From Stappia indica (GTDB lineage: Bacteria > Pseudomonadota > Alphaproteobacteria > Rhizobiales > Stappiaceae), in NCBI RefSeq assembly GCF_001696535.1, contig NZ_MBQE01000003.1, positions 248,001-312,000 of the forward strand: a stretch of DNA of 64,000 nucleotides, given 5' to 3'. Position 1 is the stretch's first letter. Each line of letters opens with the position of its first letter. The translations under genes were made by a program, and so were the position numbers. Under the pieces are notes generated by a model. That model ran no database searches. It had not been told where the DNA came from and worked only from the letters and a program-made list of their open reading frames with translations. This document shows positions 54,073 through 64,000 of the stretch, in pieces.

Positions 54073-56019
54073 ATGAAGACGATACGAGCACGCATGATGC
54101 TGGTGACGATTTCACTGGCATTGCTTGGCGCGATTTCCGCTTTCGCCATCTCGCAATGGGTGGCCGGAACCCTGACGGAGACGGCCTTGCAGCGCGAGGT
54201 GGCCGGCGCCAAGCGCCAGTTGCAGGCGCAGATCGAGGCGGAAAGCCGACAGGCCCTGTTGCTGGCGAAGGTGGTGGCCGGGCAGACATCGGTGCAGCAG
54301 CGCTTCGCGGCCGGCGACCGCGACGGACTGGCGGGCGAGTTCGTGCCGGCCTTCAACGCGCTCAAGGAGCAGTTCGGCATCCGGCAGTTCCAGTTCCACC
54401 TGCCGCCGGCGACGTCGTTCCTGCGGGTCCACAAGCCGGAGAAGTTTGGCGACGACCTGTCGTCCTTCCGCGCGACGGTGGTGGAGACCAATGGCGGCGT
54501 GAAGGACATTTCCGGCCTGGAGAAGGGCGTCGCCGGCATCGGCAATCGCGGCGTCGTGCCCATCGTCGTCGACGGCCAGCACAAGGGCTCGGTCGAGTTC
54601 GGCCTCGAGTTCCACGAGATGTTCGTCGCCGACTTCACCGAAAAGACCGGCTATCCGCTCGCGGTGCTGCGGTTCGGTGCCGAGGGCGGTGATGCGCTGG
54701 AGGTGATCGGCAACCGCCTGCCGGCCGACATGGACCCGCTGTCGCTGGCTGCCCAGACCGCCGGTGGCGGCATCGTCTCGGCCTCCGGCGATTTCTATGT
54801 CGACCAGGTCAATGTCGGCGACTATTCGGGCAATCCCATCGCCGTTGCGGTGATCGCGGTCGACCGCAGCGCCTATGCCGGCATCGCCGACATGGCGCGC
54901 GCGGCCGGCATCGGCGTCGGCCTGCTGCTCTTGGCGATTGCCGGCGGCGCGGTCGTCTTCGCGGTGCGCTCGATCTGCAATCCGCTGCGCACCGTCACCG
55001 GCCAGATCATGGAGCTGGCGGCGGGCGAGACCGGTTTCGAGGCCGCGGGCCGCGACCGCTCGGACGAGATCGGCGACATCGCCCGCGCCATCGAGGTCTG
55101 CCGCGACAACCGCATCGAGCAGGAGCGGCTGGAGCGCGCGCAGCATGGCGACCGGCGAGAACGCGACGCGCGCCAGCGGCAGGTCGACGAGCTGATCAAG
55201 GGGTTCCAGTCGACCGCACAGGAGGTGCTGGCCGCCGTCGACCACGCCAATGCGAGCCTGGAGACGACCGCCCGCACGCTGGAGACGGTCGCCGCCTCGA
55301 GCGCCGAGCAGGCGGACGGGGCGTCCTCCGCCTCGCGCGAGGCGTCCGGCAACGTGCAGTCCGTAGCGGGCGCGGCGGAAGAACTGTCCTCCTCGATCCG
55401 CGAGATCTCGGAGCAGGTCGAACGCACCACGACCGTCGTCACCCGGGCGACCGACAGCACGAGGGCGACCAACCAGAAGGTTGCGGGTCTTGCCGCCTCC
55501 GCCGCCAAGATCGGCGAAGTGGTCACACTCATCCAGGCGATTGCCGAGCAGACCAACCTGCTGGCGCTCAATGCCACCATCGAGGCGGCGCGCGCCGGCG
55601 AGGCCGGCAAGGGCTTTGCCGTCGTCGCGGCGGAGGTGAAGCAGCTCGCCGACCAGACTTCGCGCGCCACGGGCGAGATTTCGGGCCAGATCGTGGCGAT
55701 CCAGTCGGCGACGACCGAGACGGCCAAGGCCATTGCCGAGATCGCCACCACCATGGACGAGGTCAACGACCACACCAGCGCTATCGCCGCGGCCGTGGTG
55801 CAGCAGGGCGCGGCGACGACGGAGATCAGCTCAAACATCCAGCTCGCCGCCTCCCGTACACGCTCCGTGGTCGACAGCATCGGCGAGCTCGACACGGCGG
55901 TGGAGGAGACCAACCGCTCGGCCCAGCAGGTGCTGGGGGCGACCGGCGAGGCAGCGCACCACACCGCGCGTTTCCGCCAGGAGATCGAACGGTTCCTGAA
56001 GAATGTGGTCGCCGCCTGA
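54073..56019 (+). CDS. Methyl-accepting chemotaxis protein with periplasmic Cache-like sensor
   Basis: A 648-residue chemoreceptor. Spans at about 9-29 and 279-302 bracket a periplasmic double-Cache-like sensor domain. A HAMP domain (about 303-360) and the cytoplasmic signalling domain follow, with the conserved tip [19 protein letters not shown]. There is no C-terminal CheR-docking pentapeptide; the end is FLKNVVAA. The ligand is not known. A dyad GGTGA-N8-TCACC at 53980-53997 lies upstream. Confidence 0.93.
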   Translation: MKTIRARMMLVTISLALLGAISAFAISQWVAGTLTETALQREVAGAKRQLQAQIEAESRQALLLAKVVAGQTSVQQRFAAGDRDGLAGEFVPAFNALKEQFGIRQFQFHLPPATSFLRVHKPEKFGDDLSSFRATVVETNGGVKDISGLEKGVAGIGNRGVVPIVVDGQHKGSVEFGLEFHEMFVADFTEKTGYPLAVLRFGAEGGDALEVIGNRLPADMDPLSLAAQTAGGGIVSASGDFYVDQVNVGDYSGNPIAVAVIAVDRSAYAGIADMARAAGIGVGLLLLAIAGGAVVFAVRSICNPLRTVTGQIMELAAGETGFEAAGRDRSDEIGDIARAIEVCRDNRIEQERLERAQHGDRRERDARQRQVDELIKGFQSTAQEVLAAVDHANASLETTARTLETVAASSAEQADGASSASREASGNVQSVAGAAEELSSSIREISEQVERTTTVVTRATDSTRATNQKVAGLAASAAKIGEVVTLIQAIAEQTNLLALNATIEAARAGEAGKGFAVVAAEVKQLADQTSRATGEISGQIVAIQSATTETAKAIAEIATTMDEVNDHTSAIAAAVVQQGAATTEISSNIQLAASRTRSVVDSIGELDTAVEETNRSAQQVLGATGEAAHHTARFRQEIERFLKNVVAA

Positions 56020-56053
56020 GCGCAGCGAACCCGCATCTCCAGGATCGCAACCG

Positions 56054-56076
56054 AAGGGGCGCGTGAGCGCCCCTTT
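56054..56076 (+). terminator. Short hairpin after the chemoreceptor gene
   Basis: A 9-bp stem (AAGGGGCGC/GCGCCCCTT, loop GTGA) with only TTT after it, 34 bases past the stop. A weak terminator before mutL. Confidence 0.6.
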
Positions 56077-56176
56077 CCCGTTTCGGCGAAGGATGCGCGG
56101 ATGGCTGGTCCCGCGCCGCCAAACGGGCGATGCTGGCGCCGGGCGAGGGGACGATTCGCAAGGTGAAGATCCGGGA

Positions 56177-58051
56177 ATGACGATCCGGCAGTTGAGCGAC
56201 CACGCGATCAACCAGATCGCGGCAGGCGAGGTGATCGAGCGGCCGGCCAGCGTGGTCAAGGAGCTGGTCGAGAACGCGCTGGACGCAGGCGCGGCGCGCA
56301 TCGCCGTGTCGACGGCGGCGGGCGGCAAGACCCTGATCCGCGTCGACGACGACGGCTGCGGCATTCCCGGCGAGCAGCTGGCGCTGGCGGTCGAGCGCCA
56401 TTGCACGTCCAAGCTCTCCGAGGACGATCTGTTCGACATCCGCAGCCTCGGCTTTCGCGGCGAGGCGCTCCCCTCCATCGGCGCCATTGCCCGCCTGGCC
56501 ATGACCTCGCGCCATGCGACCGAGCCTCATGCCTGGACGATGCGCGTCGAGGGCGGCCGCAAGGACGGTCCGGCCCCGGCCAGCCACGCGGGCGGCACCC
56601 AGGTCGAGGTGCGCGATCTGTTCTTCGCAACGCCGGCCCGGCTGAAGTTCCTGAAGTCCGACCGGGCCGAAGGGGCGGCGGTCACCGACGTGGTTCGCCG
56701 GCTGGCGCTCGCCAATCCGTCGGTGCGCTTCGAGCTGTCGGGCAGCGACCGGCAGACCACGACTTACGCGGCCGCGAGCGGCGAGCGGGCGCTGGAGGCG
56801 CGCATCGCCCAGGTGATGGGCACCGATTTCGTCGAGAACGCCCGGCCGGTGGACGCGGAGCGCGAGGGCGTGCGGCTGCACGGGCTCGCCGGCCTGCCGA
56901 CCTTCCACAAGGCCAACTCGCTGTCGCAGTTCTTCTTCGTCAACGGCCGGCCGGTGCGCGACAAGCTGCTGATGTCGGCGCTGCGCGGGGCCTATGCAGA
57001 CGTGCTGGCCCGCGACCGGCATCCGGTCTCCGTCCTGTTCATCGAGCTCGATCCCCGGCAGGTCGACGTCAACGTCCATCCCGCCAAGGCGGATGTGCGC
57101 TTCCGCGATGCGCAGCTCGTGCGCGGGCTGATCGTCGGCGGCCTGCGCCAGGTCTTTGCCGAGGCCGGCCATCTTGCCTCCTCGCACACTGCACGGTCAG
57201 CAATGGCGTCCTTCTCGACCGGCTATGCGTCCGGCCCGTCCGCCGGCAGCAGCTACGGCTACCAGCGTTCCGCAACGTCGCCCGCCCCGGCCTCTTCCGA
57301 CTGGCGCGCTTCGCCCTTCCGGCCGCTGGACGGCGCGGAGCAGGAGGCGGAAGCAGGCCTCATCAGCGGGTTCGGCGAGGCGGCGCAGGCCGGCTTCGAG
57401 ACGCTGGACATGCCCTCGGCCGACGCCCGCGCTCACGCGCATGCGAGCGAAGCGACGGAGGAGCGTCAGGCCCGCCCGCTCGGTGCGGCGCGGGCGCAGG
57501 TCCATGCCACCTACATCATCTCCCAGACCGAGGACGGCCTCGTCATCGTCGACCAGCACGCCGCGCATGAGCGTCTGGTCTACGAGCGGCTGAAGGCCGC
57601 GCTGGCGGAGCGCGGCGTCGCCCGGCAGGGCCTCCTGATCCCCGAGATCGTGGAACTGCCGCAGGAGGATGTGGCGCGTCTTGCCGAGCGCGCCGAGGAG
57701 CTGGAAGCCGTCGGTCTGGTGCTGGAGCCGTTCGGGCCCGGCGCGGTCGCGGTGCGCGAGACGCCGGCCATGCTCGGCCAGATCGACATTCGCGGCCTTG
57801 TCACGGACCTTGCCGACGACCTCGCCGAATGGGACAGCTCCACCCGCGTGCGCGAGCGGCTCGACCATGTCGCCGCGACCATGGCCTGCCACGGGTCGGT
57901 GCGCGCCGGCCGCCGGCTGCGGCCTGAGGAAATGGATGCGCTGCTGCGCGAGATGGAGGCAACGCCCAATTCGGGCCAGTGCAACCACGGCCGCCCGACC
58001 TGGATCTCGCTGAAGCTCTCGGACATCGAGCGCCTGTTCGGCCGCAAGTAG
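56177..58051 (+). CDS. mutL: DNA mismatch repair protein MutL
   Basis: A 624-residue mismatch-repair ATPase. The GHKL ATP site shows ENALDAGA, DDGCGI and GFRGEAL. A Ser/Pro-rich linker (about 340-440) joins the C-terminal domain, which has DQHAAHERLVYE (residues 459-470), the DQHA-x2-E-x4-E endonuclease motif. That fits an organism without MutH, in which MutL itself nicks the strand. The start ATG at 56177 is the usual MTIRQLSD. Confidence 0.97.
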   Translation: MTIRQLSDHAINQIAAGEVIERPASVVKELVENALDAGAARIAVSTAAGGKTLIRVDDDGCGIPGEQLALAVERHCTSKLSEDDLFDIRSLGFRGEALPSIGAIARLAMTSRHATEPHAWTMRVEGGRKDGPAPASHAGGTQVEVRDLFFATPARLKFLKSDRAEGAAVTDVVRRLALANPSVRFELSGSDRQTTTYAAASGERALEARIAQVMGTDFVENARPVDAEREGVRLHGLAGLPTFHKANSLSQFFFVNGRPVRDKLLMSALRGAYADVLARDRHPVSVLFIELDPRQVDVNVHPAKADVRFRDAQLVRGLIVGGLRQVFAEAGHLASSHTARSAMASFSTGYASGPSAGSSYGYQRSATSPAPASSDWRASPFRPLDGAEQEAEAGLISGFGEAAQAGFETLDMPSADARAHAHASEATEERQARPLGAARAQVHATYIISQTEDGLVIVDQHAAHERLVYERLKAALAERGVARQGLLIPEIVELPQEDVARLAERAEELEAVGLVLEPFGPGAVAVRETPAMLGQIDIRGLVTDLADDLAEWDSSTRVRERLDHVAATMACHGSVRAGRRLRPEEMDALLREMEATPNSGQCNHGRPTWISLKLSDIERLFGRK

Positions 58052-58162
58052 CCGAGCGGGCAGAGGGCTCGCGCGTCATTCACCTGTCACGCCCCGCGTG
58101 TCATCTGGCTGCCGGCGGGAGTGCGCGTGCCGCGCCCCGTCTCGTTCCGGAGCCGATTGCGC

Positions 58163-58456
58163 ATGAAACTGTTCGTCTGGGCGGCGGCCGTGGTGATGAT
58201 CCTGCTCGGTCTTGCGACCGTGTGGACGCCGCTTCCCACGGGCGTGCCGCTCATCGCCGGTGGGCTGATCCTGATTCTCGGCAGCAGCCGCCAGGCAACG
58301 CGCTGGCTGCGCGCGCGCCGTCGCCGCCTGTTGCGGCTCGACGAGGCGTTCATCTGGCTCGAAGAAAAGGCCCCGAAGGGCCTTACTGCGGCGCTGAGGC
58401 GCACACGCCCGCGTCGCAAGGCGCCGTCGCCTCCAGCGCCGACACCAACGCCTTAG
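58163..58456 (+). CDS. Small two-span membrane protein
   Basis: A 97-residue protein with two hydrophobic spans (about 2-20 and 28-42) separated by the turn TPLPTGVP, a basic Arg-rich loop and a Pro-rich end. It recalls small PGPGW-type membrane proteins; the function is unknown. ATG 58163 has GGAG nine bases before it; a GTG at 58121 is possible. It lies between mutL and rsmD and overlaps neither. Confidence 0.7.
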   Translation: MKLFVWAAAVVMILLGLATVWTPLPTGVPLIAGGLILILGSSRQATRWLRARRRRLLRLDEAFIWLEEKAPKGLTAALRRTRPRRKAPSPPAPTPTP

Positions 58457-58459
58457 GGG

Positions 58460-59014
58460 CTAGGAGCGGCGGTAGATGACGAACTGGCTTTCGCCGACGG
58501 TGCGTCGGTCCAGTTCTTCCAGCCCGTCCACCGGCGCGATCTCGGTCTTGGCGTCCTCTTCCAGCACCACCAGTGCGCCCGGCACCAGCCAGCCGCCGGC
58601 AAGGCAGGCGGCCAGCGCCTGCTCGCCCAAGCCCTTGCGATAGGGCGGGTCGGCAAAGACGAGATCGAAGGGGGCAATGGTGCCGACCGGCCCGATGCGC
58701 GTTGCATCGCGGCGGAAGATCTTGGTCGCCCCGGTCAGGCCGAGCGCCTCGACATTGGAGCGGATCGCCGCCCGCGCCGCACTTGCCTCCTCGACGAAGA
58801 GACAGTGGCGCGCGCCGCGGCTGAGCGCCTCCAGCCCCAGCGCACCGCTGCCGGCGAACAGGTCGAGGACCCGCGTGTCCTGCAGCGCCTCGCCATGGCC
58901 GTGGGCCAGCACGTTGAACAGCGTCTCGCGAAGCCGGTCGCTGCTCGGGCGCGTGGCATCACCGCGCGGCGCCTCGATGGGCGAGCCCCGGAAGCGCCCG
59001 GCAACGATCCTCAC
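58460..59014 (-). CDS. rsmD: 16S rRNA (guanine966-N2)-methyltransferase
   Basis: A 184-residue SAM-dependent methyltransferase that modifies G966 of 16S rRNA. Motif I is [14 protein letters not shown] (51-64) and the catalytic motif is DPPY (122-125). The start is GTG 59014, overlapping the rluB stop as GTGA, which joins two rRNA-modifying enzymes in one operon. Confidence 0.96.
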   Translation of the reverse strand: MRIVAGRFRGSPIEAPRGDATRPSSDRLRETLFNVLAHGHGEALQDTRVLDLFAGSGALGLEALSRGARHCLFVEEASAARAAIRSNVEALGLTGATKIFRRDATRIGPVGTIAPFDLVFADPPYRKGLGEQALAACLAGGWLVPGALVVLEEDAKTEIAPVDGLEELDRRTVGESQFVIYRRS

Positions 59015-61071
59015 GGACGCCAGCCCCCACCGGGGCCTTTACCGCCCGATCCCTTGCCGCTGGGGCCCTTGCCGCCCGGTCCCCGGCTACCCGGGCCTTT
59101 TCCGCCCGGACGACCGCCACCAGGACGCCCACCACCGGGACGATCCCCGCGCGGCCGGTCCCCGCCCGGCTTGCCGCCGAACGGCCTGTCGCCCCTCGGG
59201 CGATCCTCACGCGGACGGTCGCTTCTGGGCTTGTCACCGAAGGGCCTGTCGCCTCTCGGACGATCCTCGCGGGGGCGGTCGCTTCTGGGCCTGTCGCTTC
59301 TGGGCCGATCACCGAAAGGGCGATCTCCACGGGGCCTGTCTTCGCGGGGCCTGTCTTCGCGGGGCCTGTCGTCGCGCGGACGATCCTCGCGCGGGCCGGA
59401 ACGACGCAGGCGGTCGTCGCCCGAGCGTGCCGCGAAGGGCTTGCGCTCGGCCCGGTCCCCGAAGGGCTTCCGGTCCCCGAAGGACTTGCCGCCGCCAGCC
59501 TTGCCGCCGAAGGACTTGCCTCCGGCAGGCTTGCCGCGACCTGCACCGCGCGCTCCGTCCTCGGACGGCGGGGCGGTGTCGACCACCAGCGAGCCGTCCT
59601 CGTCCCAGATCCGCCGACGCGCGCCGGCCGACTGGCCGTCGCCCTTGGGCGTGCGCGGCATCGTGTCGGGGGTGAAGCGGAAGCGCGAGCGCGGCGAGAC
59701 GTAGGCCGAGGGCTCCGGCTCGTTGCGCGAGGGGCGAGCCGCCCGGCTCTCTTCCTTGCGTCGGGTGCGGGACGGCTTCTCGCGGGCCTCGCGGCCCTCG
59801 CGAGCGCTGAGGTAGCGATCCTCGGTCCGTGTGGCTCCCGGCTTGCCGGCGGCCGGCTTTCCGGGGGCGGACTTGCGAGCGGGCTTCGCGCTCTCGCTGT
59901 CGGCTTCGCCGCCCGGCGTCAGGAGCGGGGCCTCGAAATCGGCATTGGCCTCGGCGGCCAGTCGCTCGCCGAGCTGGTCGCGCAGCACCTTGCCTCGGAT
60001 CTCGCGAACCTCGCCCTCGGGCAGCTCGGCCAGCTGGAACGGGCCGAAGGAGATGCGGATCAGCCGGTTCACGGCAAGACCGAGATGCTCCAGCACCTTC
60101 TTGATCTCGCGGTTCTTGCCTTCGCGAAGGGCGAGCGTCATCCAGACGTTGTCGCCCTGCTCCTTGTCGATCTGGGCTTCGATGGCGCCATAAAGCACGC
60201 CGTCGACCTCGATGCCGTCGGCCAGCTGGTCGAGCCGGTCCTGGGTGATCTCGCCATAGGCGCGCACGCGGTAGCGGCGCAGCCAGCCGGTCGCCGGCAG
60301 TTCCAGCACGCGCGACAGGCCGCCGTCGTTGGTCAGCAGCAGCAGGCCTTCGGTGTTGATGTCGAGGCGCCCGACGGTCAGCACGCGCGGCAGGGTCTTG
60401 GGCAGCCGCTCGAACACGGTCGGCCGGCCTTCCGGGTCGGAGTTGGTCGTCACCAGGCCGCGCGGCTTGTGGTAGAGCCACAGGCGCGTGCGCTCGCGCT
60501 CCGGCAGCGGCTCTCCGTCCACGGTGATGCGGTCGGCGTCCGACACGGTGACGGCGGGCGAGGTCAGGACGGTGCCGTTGACCGCCACACGGCCGGCGAC
60601 CACCCAGCTCTCGGCCGTGCGGCGCGAGCACAGGCCGGCACGGGCGATCACCTTGGCAATGCGCTCGGCATCCGCGGTGCGCGCGGCCAGGGGAGCTGCA
60701 CCCGGAGGCGGCGTCTTGTCGCGCTTCGGGGCGCCCTTGCGCTCGCCGAAGCTCTTCTTGCCGCCGAAGCTCTTCTTCTCGCCGAAGCGCTTGCCGCCGG
60801 CATCCGGGCCGCCGCGTCGCTCGCCGAACTTGCGCTCGCCGCCGCGCTCTGCACCCCGGTCGCCACCCTTGTCGCCGAACTTGCGCTCGCCTCCGGCCTT
60901 CGGGCCGAAGCTCTTGCGCGGTCCGCGCGCCTCCGCTCCGTCCGCAGCGCGATGCGGGCCGTCATTGCCGCGCGCTGCGCGGGGCTTGCCGTTGCCGGGG
61001 CGTCCGCTGCCGGATTTCCCCGGCGCGGGGGCGCGGCGCGGAGGCCGCGAGGATCGATTGTCTTCGGTCAT
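59011..61071 (-). CDS. rluB: 23S rRNA pseudouridine synthase with long disordered tails
   Basis: A 686-residue protein; the usual RluB is about 290. The catalytic core is residues about 130-370: an S4 RNA-binding domain (133-180) and the pseudouridylate synthase domain with GRLDINTEG (234-242, catalytic D237). The N-terminal 125 residues and the C-terminal 300 or so are disordered, rich in Arg, Gly, Asp, Lys and Pro, with RPRGDRP-type repeats; part of the DNA repeats with a 60-bp period (59183, 59243). The tails probably help bind RNA or ribosomes. It could be RluB, RluE or RsuA by core alone. Confidence 0.92.
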   Translation of the reverse strand: MTEDNRSSRPPRRAPAPGKSGSGRPGNGKPRAARGNDGPHRAADGAEARGPRKSFGPKAGGERKFGDKGGDRGAERGGERKFGERRGGPDAGGKRFGEKKSFGGKKSFGERKGAPKRDKTPPPGAAPLAARTADAERIAKVIARAGLCSRRTAESWVVAGRVAVNGTVLTSPAVTVSDADRITVDGEPLPERERTRLWLYHKPRGLVTTNSDPEGRPTVFERLPKTLPRVLTVGRLDINTEGLLLLTNDGGLSRVLELPATGWLRRYRVRAYGEITQDRLDQLADGIEVDGVLYGAIEAQIDKEQGDNVWMTLALREGKNREIKKVLEHLGLAVNRLIRISFGPFQLAELPEGEVREIRGKVLRDQLGERLAAEANADFEAPLLTPGGEADSESAKPARKSAPGKPAAGKPGATRTEDRYLSAREGREAREKPSRTRRKEESRAARPSRNEPEPSAYVSPRSRFRFTPDTMPRTPKGDGQSAGARRRIWDEDGSLVVDTAPPSEDGARGAGRGKPAGGKSFGGKAGGGKSFGDRKPFGDRAERKPFAARSGDDRLRRSGPREDRPRDDRPREDRPREDRPRGDRPFGDRPRSDRPRSDRPREDRPRGDRPFGDKPRSDRPREDRPRGDRPFGGKPGGDRPRGDRPGGGRPGGGRPGGKGPGSRGPGGKGPSGKGSGGKGPGGGWRP

Positions 61072-61209
61072 GGTGCCGCGTCATACCAGAGCCGCAGGGC
61101 TGCGGGAAGCGCGCTTTTTCAGCGCCTCGCCATGCGTTTTCCGCAAGGGGGCGATCCGGCCCCGACTTGGCGATTCCAAACGCCCCGCCGGGGCTGTAGG
61201 GTCGCGGCC

Positions 61210-61683
61210 ATGACAGGCAACGAAAGCCCCGTTCCGGGCTCCGGCGGTTTCATGGATCTGGCGCTGCAGGAAGCGCGCGCGGCGGCGGCACGCGGCGAGG
61301 TGCCGGTGGGCGCCGTGCTGGTGCGCGGCGGCGAGATCCTGGCCGCCGACGGCAACCGCACGCTGGAGCTGAGCGACCCCACTGCCCATGCCGAAATCCT
61401 GGTGATGCGCCGCGCTGCCGCGTCCCTCGGCAGCCAGCGGCTGCCCGACTGCGATCTCTATGTGACGCTCGAGCCCTGCCCGATGTGCGCGGCGGCGATT
61501 TCCTTCGCCCGCATCCGCCGGCTCTATTTCGGCGCGTCCGATCCCAAGGGCGGAGCGGTGGAAAATGGCGTGCGCTTTTACTCGCAGCCCACCTGCCATC
61601 ACGCGCCGGAGGTCTATTCGGGCCTTGCCGAGCGCGACGCGGCGGATCTGCTGCGCGGCTTTTTCAGGGACAGGCGCGGCTGA
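61210..61683 (+). CDS. tadA: tRNA-specific adenosine deaminase
   Basis: A 157-residue zinc deaminase that converts adenosine 34 of tRNA-Arg to inosine. The zinc site is H60-A-E62 and P-C90-x2-C93 in LEPCPMC. An N-terminal 14-residue lead precedes MDLALQEA. It is divergent from rluB over a 138-bp gap. Confidence 0.95.
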   Translation: MTGNESPVPGSGGFMDLALQEARAAAARGEVPVGAVLVRGGEILAADGNRTLELSDPTAHAEILVMRRAAASLGSQRLPDCDLYVTLEPCPMCAAAISFARIRRLYFGASDPKGGAVENGVRFYSQPTCHHAPEVYSGLAERDAADLLRGFFRDRRG

Positions 61684-61742
61684 CGACAGACCGGCAGGCG
61701 GCAGGCACAAACGGCCGCTGCCGGCGAGGGAGGGAGAGGACC

Positions 61743-62087
61743 ATGATTGCTGTAATCTTCGAGGTCTGGCCGAAAGAGGGCCACAAGGGCGCCTATCTCG
61801 ACATTGCGGCGGGCTTGAAGCCGCTGCTCGCCGAGCAGGACGGTTTCATCTCGGTCGAGCGCTTCGAGAGCCTGACCGAGCCCGGCAAGCTGCTTTCGAT
61901 CTCTTTCTGGCGCGACGAGGAAGCCCTGTCGAAGTGGCGGCACGAGGCGCGCCATCGCATGGCCCAGACGGCGGGGCGCGGGACCCACTTCGCCAATTAT
62001 CGCCTGCGGGTGGCGGCCGTCATTCGCGACTACGGCATGACCGAGCGCGGCGAGGCGCCGGAAGACAGTATCGCCATGCACGGGTGA
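61743..62087 (+). CDS. Antibiotic biosynthesis monooxygenase (ABM) fold protein
   Basis: A 114-residue ferredoxin-like fold protein of the ABM group, with the typical WPKEGHKGAYLD start and the segment SISFWRDEEALSKWRHEARHR. Members include small quinone or haem monooxygenases but many have no known function. ATG 61743 follows GGGAGAGG. It lies 59 bases after tadA. Confidence 0.88.
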   Translation: MIAVIFEVWPKEGHKGAYLDIAAGLKPLLAEQDGFISVERFESLTEPGKLLSISFWRDEEALSKWRHEARHRMAQTAGRGTHFANYRLRVAAVIRDYGMTERGEAPEDSIAMHG

Positions 62088-62112
62088 TGTCTGCAGGGGC
62101 GCTGCAGCGCGC

Positions 62113-62967
62113 TCACCCCTCGGGCAGTACCAGCACGGTCTTCTCGGTGGGTAGCGTCGTGCGGCTCGCGATGTAGAGCGGGCTCTCCGACATCTCGATC
62201 CGGAACCCTTCGCCCGCCATATGCGCGACGAAGCTCTCGCGCGAGCCGTAGGTGTAGGCATGCATCGGGATGACGATGCGGGGCGAGACGGCGCGGATCA
62301 CCTCCACCAGGCTGTCTAGCCGCAGCGTCGAGGCATTGTCGACCGGGGCGAAGACGATGTCGATCGTACCGAGCCGGGCCAGATCCTCCGTCGTCAGCCG
62401 GTGGTGCAGGTGGCTGAGATGGGCGATGCACAGGTCCGCCACCTCGAAGACGAAGATCGAGTTGCCGAGCGCGCGGGTCTCGCCGTCCCAGCCGCGAATG
62501 TTGGTCTGCAGGTTGCGGATGCGCACGTCCTCAATGGTGAGGTTGTGGTCCATCGGCCCGCCGTTCGGGTTCCAGCCGAGCAGAACATGCTCGATCCCCG
62601 GATCCGGATTGAGGGTGAAATGCGTGGAATGGGCGCCGTTCATCGTCACCACCCGCGGCAGCCGCCCGGGCCGGTGAACGTTGTTGTAGTCGGTGGCGAT
62701 CCGTACGCCCCTGGGCGTCTCGATCTCGAAGGTGGCATGGCCGATGAAGGTGATGCCGACCTGGTCCATCGCCAGCGCGGCCTGCCGCACGATGGGCACC
62801 GGGGGCTGTATCCACCCGTCGGCGAGAAGCTGGCAGGAGGCCGCGGCCGGGCCTGCGGCGATCCCCAGGAAACCGAGCATTCCGCCCAGCCGGGCCAGGG
62901 CGGCGCGCGTTGTCTCCTGCCACGAACGGACGGACAGGCGAGGGGCGGGGAACGTCGTGAGGTCCAT
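62113..62967 (-). CDS. Metallo-beta-lactamase fold hydrolase
   Basis: A 284-residue MBL-fold protein with a signal-like lead (about 25-45). The motif HLSHLHHRL (about 183-191) holds a variant of the HxHxDH site, and GHATFEIET is near residue 76. The pattern is closest to UlaG-like or UPF0173-like hydrolases; metal and substrate are not known. It converges with the ABM gene across 25 bases and lies downstream of the patatin gene. Confidence 0.82.
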   Translation of the reverse strand: MDLTTFPAPRLSVRSWQETTRAALARLGGMLGFLGIAAGPAAASCQLLADGWIQPPVPIVRQAALAMDQVGITFIGHATFEIETPRGVRIATDYNNVHRPGRLPRVVTMNGAHSTHFTLNPDPGIEHVLLGWNPNGGPMDHNLTIEDVRIRNLQTNIRGWDGETRALGNSIFVFEVADLCIAHLSHLHHRLTTEDLARLGTIDIVFAPVDNASTLRLDSLVEVIRAVSPRIVIPMHAYTYGSRESFVAHMAGEGFRIEMSESPLYIASRTTLPTEKTVLVLPEG

Positions 62968-63053
62968 GGCGGGGCTCCGTGCTTGCGTGCCGCAAGGTAA
63001 GGATAGCGCCCCGCCGACGCGCTTCAAGGCGGAGAGAGCAGGCCGGGGGGGGC

Positions 63054-63905
63054 TCAGGCGATCTCGCGCCCGGTCTCGTAGGCCTCGATGGCCGCCGCCA
63101 CCCGTTGCTTGACCATCTCGCGCATCGGCTCCGCCGCCTCCAGGATCATCGCGGTCTTCATGAAGTCGAGCACCCGGAAGCCGGAGATGTCGGGTTTCAC
63201 CAGCACGTCCGGCTGACGGTTCTTCAGCTTTTCCAGCACGATGGACTGCATCAGGATCTGCGTCGCGCCGAATACCGCATCGCCCGCGCCCGGCAGGTTG
63301 CGTCCCTTGCGCGGTATCGGAGAGCCGACCACGTCGCTGGCGACGACGATGTCGATATTGGACGGCAACGCGTCGAAGGGCAGCGGATTGACCAGGCCGC
63401 CGTCGACCATGATCCGTCCGCCGACCGTCACCGGCTTGAACAGGGCGGGAATGGCGATGGAGGCGGCCACGGCATGGTGCAGCGAGCCCCGTTCGAGGCG
63501 CACCTCGCGGCACTGGTAGAAGTCGGTGGCGATCAGCGTCAGCGGCGTTTCCAGGTCGTCGAACGTCGCCGGGATGTGCTGGCCGACGAACTGTTCCAGC
63601 ACTTTCAACGCATCGAACTGCATGATGCGCGGGCTGCCGAACAGATCGCCGAGCTTGCGCGGCCTGAGCTTCCACAGCCGCGCCAGCACCGAGTTCCGGT
63701 CCGCGAAGGTCGCCTGCGAGATCTCGCGCAGCGCCTTGCCGTCGAGACCGGCGGCGTGGGCCGCGCCGAAGATCGCGCCGATGGAGGTGCCGGCAATGGC
63801 CGTCGGCCGCACGCCGAGATCGTCGAACGCCTCGATCACCGGCACATGTGCGATGCCGCGGGCTCCCCCGCCGCCAAGCGCCAATCCGATCCGCGCGGTT
63901 GTCAT
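63054..63905 (-). CDS. Patatin-like phospholipase
   Basis: A 283-residue lipid acyl hydrolase with the oxyanion motif GGGGARG (about 11-17), the nucleophile in GTSIG (about 39-43) and the catalytic Asp in DGG (about 166-168). It resembles the RssA/NTE group of bacterial patatins. ATG 63905 follows GGAGACACG; an upstream TTG would add six residues. It is divergent in size from the plant proteins but has all catalytic residues, so it is probably active. Confidence 0.94.
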   Translation of the reverse strand: MTTARIGLALGGGGARGIAHVPVIEAFDDLGVRPTAIAGTSIGAIFGAAHAAGLDGKALREISQATFADRNSVLARLWKLRPRKLGDLFGSPRIMQFDALKVLEQFVGQHIPATFDDLETPLTLIATDFYQCREVRLERGSLHHAVAASIAIPALFKPVTVGGRIMVDGGLVNPLPFDALPSNIDIVVASDVVGSPIPRKGRNLPGAGDAVFGATQILMQSIVLEKLKNRQPDVLVKPDISGFRVLDFMKTAMILEAAEPMREMVKQRVAAAIEAYETGREIA

Positions 63906-63934
63906 CGTGTCTCCTGCCGGCAAAAGGCCGGTCT

Positions 63935-64000
63935 TCAGATGTCTCGTTCCGTCGTTTCGCGCGCCTCGGGAACCACGGCATCACCGAGGGCGAAACGGCC
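63935..64000 (-). CDS. C-terminal end of an unidentified gene (partial)
   Basis: A leftward frame enters from the right edge and stops with TGA at 63937-63935, giving 21 residues (GRFALGDAVVPEARETTERDI). It is too short to identify. It would end 29 bases before the patatin start, which suits an upstream gene in the same operon. Confidence 0.4.
   Translation of the reverse strand, partial: GRFALGDAVVPEARETTERDI

Overview
The window is chromosomal DNA of a high-GC alphaproteobacterium. Evidence: a groESL operon with a CIRCE operator, hisS-hisZ-hisG with the GTGA overlap and long HisG seen in bradyrhizobia, a MutL with the endonuclease motif, a cheY/cheZ pair, a TipF-like protein, a TadG-like protein, and mosaic intergenic palindromes of the kind common in Hyphomicrobiales (Rhizobiales). 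I would guess a marine or soil Hyphomicrobiales member, perhaps Stappiaceae; the family level is inference. No rRNA, tRNA, CRISPR array, insertion sequence, prophage or plasmid feature was seen, and gene content and base composition look like host core genome throughout.

Layout. 1-2727: end of a TRAP transporter operon (dctP end, an unusually long dctQ, dctM) closed by a strong terminator. 2834-6012: DUF3422 membrane protein, a secreted cytochrome c and a LysR regulator. 6196-10337: glcDEF glycolate oxidase, divergent from the LysR gene. 10430-13044: L,D-transpeptidase, DUF2927 protein and a CheZ-like protein. 13045-15419: DNA dominated by repeats (a 113-bp tandem repeat, then about 388-bp tandem units built of hairpin modules) around tag (3-methyladenine glycosylase). 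15420-19215: a second TRAP operon with an isocitrate-lyase/PEP-mutase-family enzyme. 19216-19628: an AT-rich, palindrome-rich convergent gap with a terminator facing right. 19629-23031: amidase, Crp-type regulator and a YdjC/HpnK-like protein. 23116-25856: two membrane glycosyltransferases that probably modify a lipid-linked or surface glycan. 26084-29768: hisS-hisZ-hisG. 29791-32482: slyX, groEL, groES and the groE promoter with CIRCE. 32621-36490: TadG-like VWA protein, a secreted unknown and an NtrC-like regulator with a changed sigma-54 contact loop.

36761-39748: a MacA/MacB-type export operon (adaptor, FtsX-like permease, ATPase). 39756-41730: copper chaperone-like HMA protein and a TipF-like degenerate EAL protein. 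41830-48951: M16 protease pair, lipoprotein, lspA, EamA permease, ribF and a MaoC hydratase, all leftward. 49193-50390: cheY and a second cheZ. 50584-53780: two overlapping secreted proteins of unknown role and a HAD phosphatase. 54073-58051: chemoreceptor and mutL. 58163-64000: small membrane protein, rsmD, rluB with very long disordered tails, tadA, a monooxygenase-fold protein, an MBL-fold protein, a patatin and the end of one more gene.

No new defence or mobile system stands out. The most unusual items are the repeat mosaic at 13-15 kb, the palindromic insertion and duplication at the 3' end of groEL, the operator-like palindrome cluster at 19.3 kb, and several proteins with altered signature residues (amidase, NtrC-like regulator, EAL protein, YdjC-like protein).
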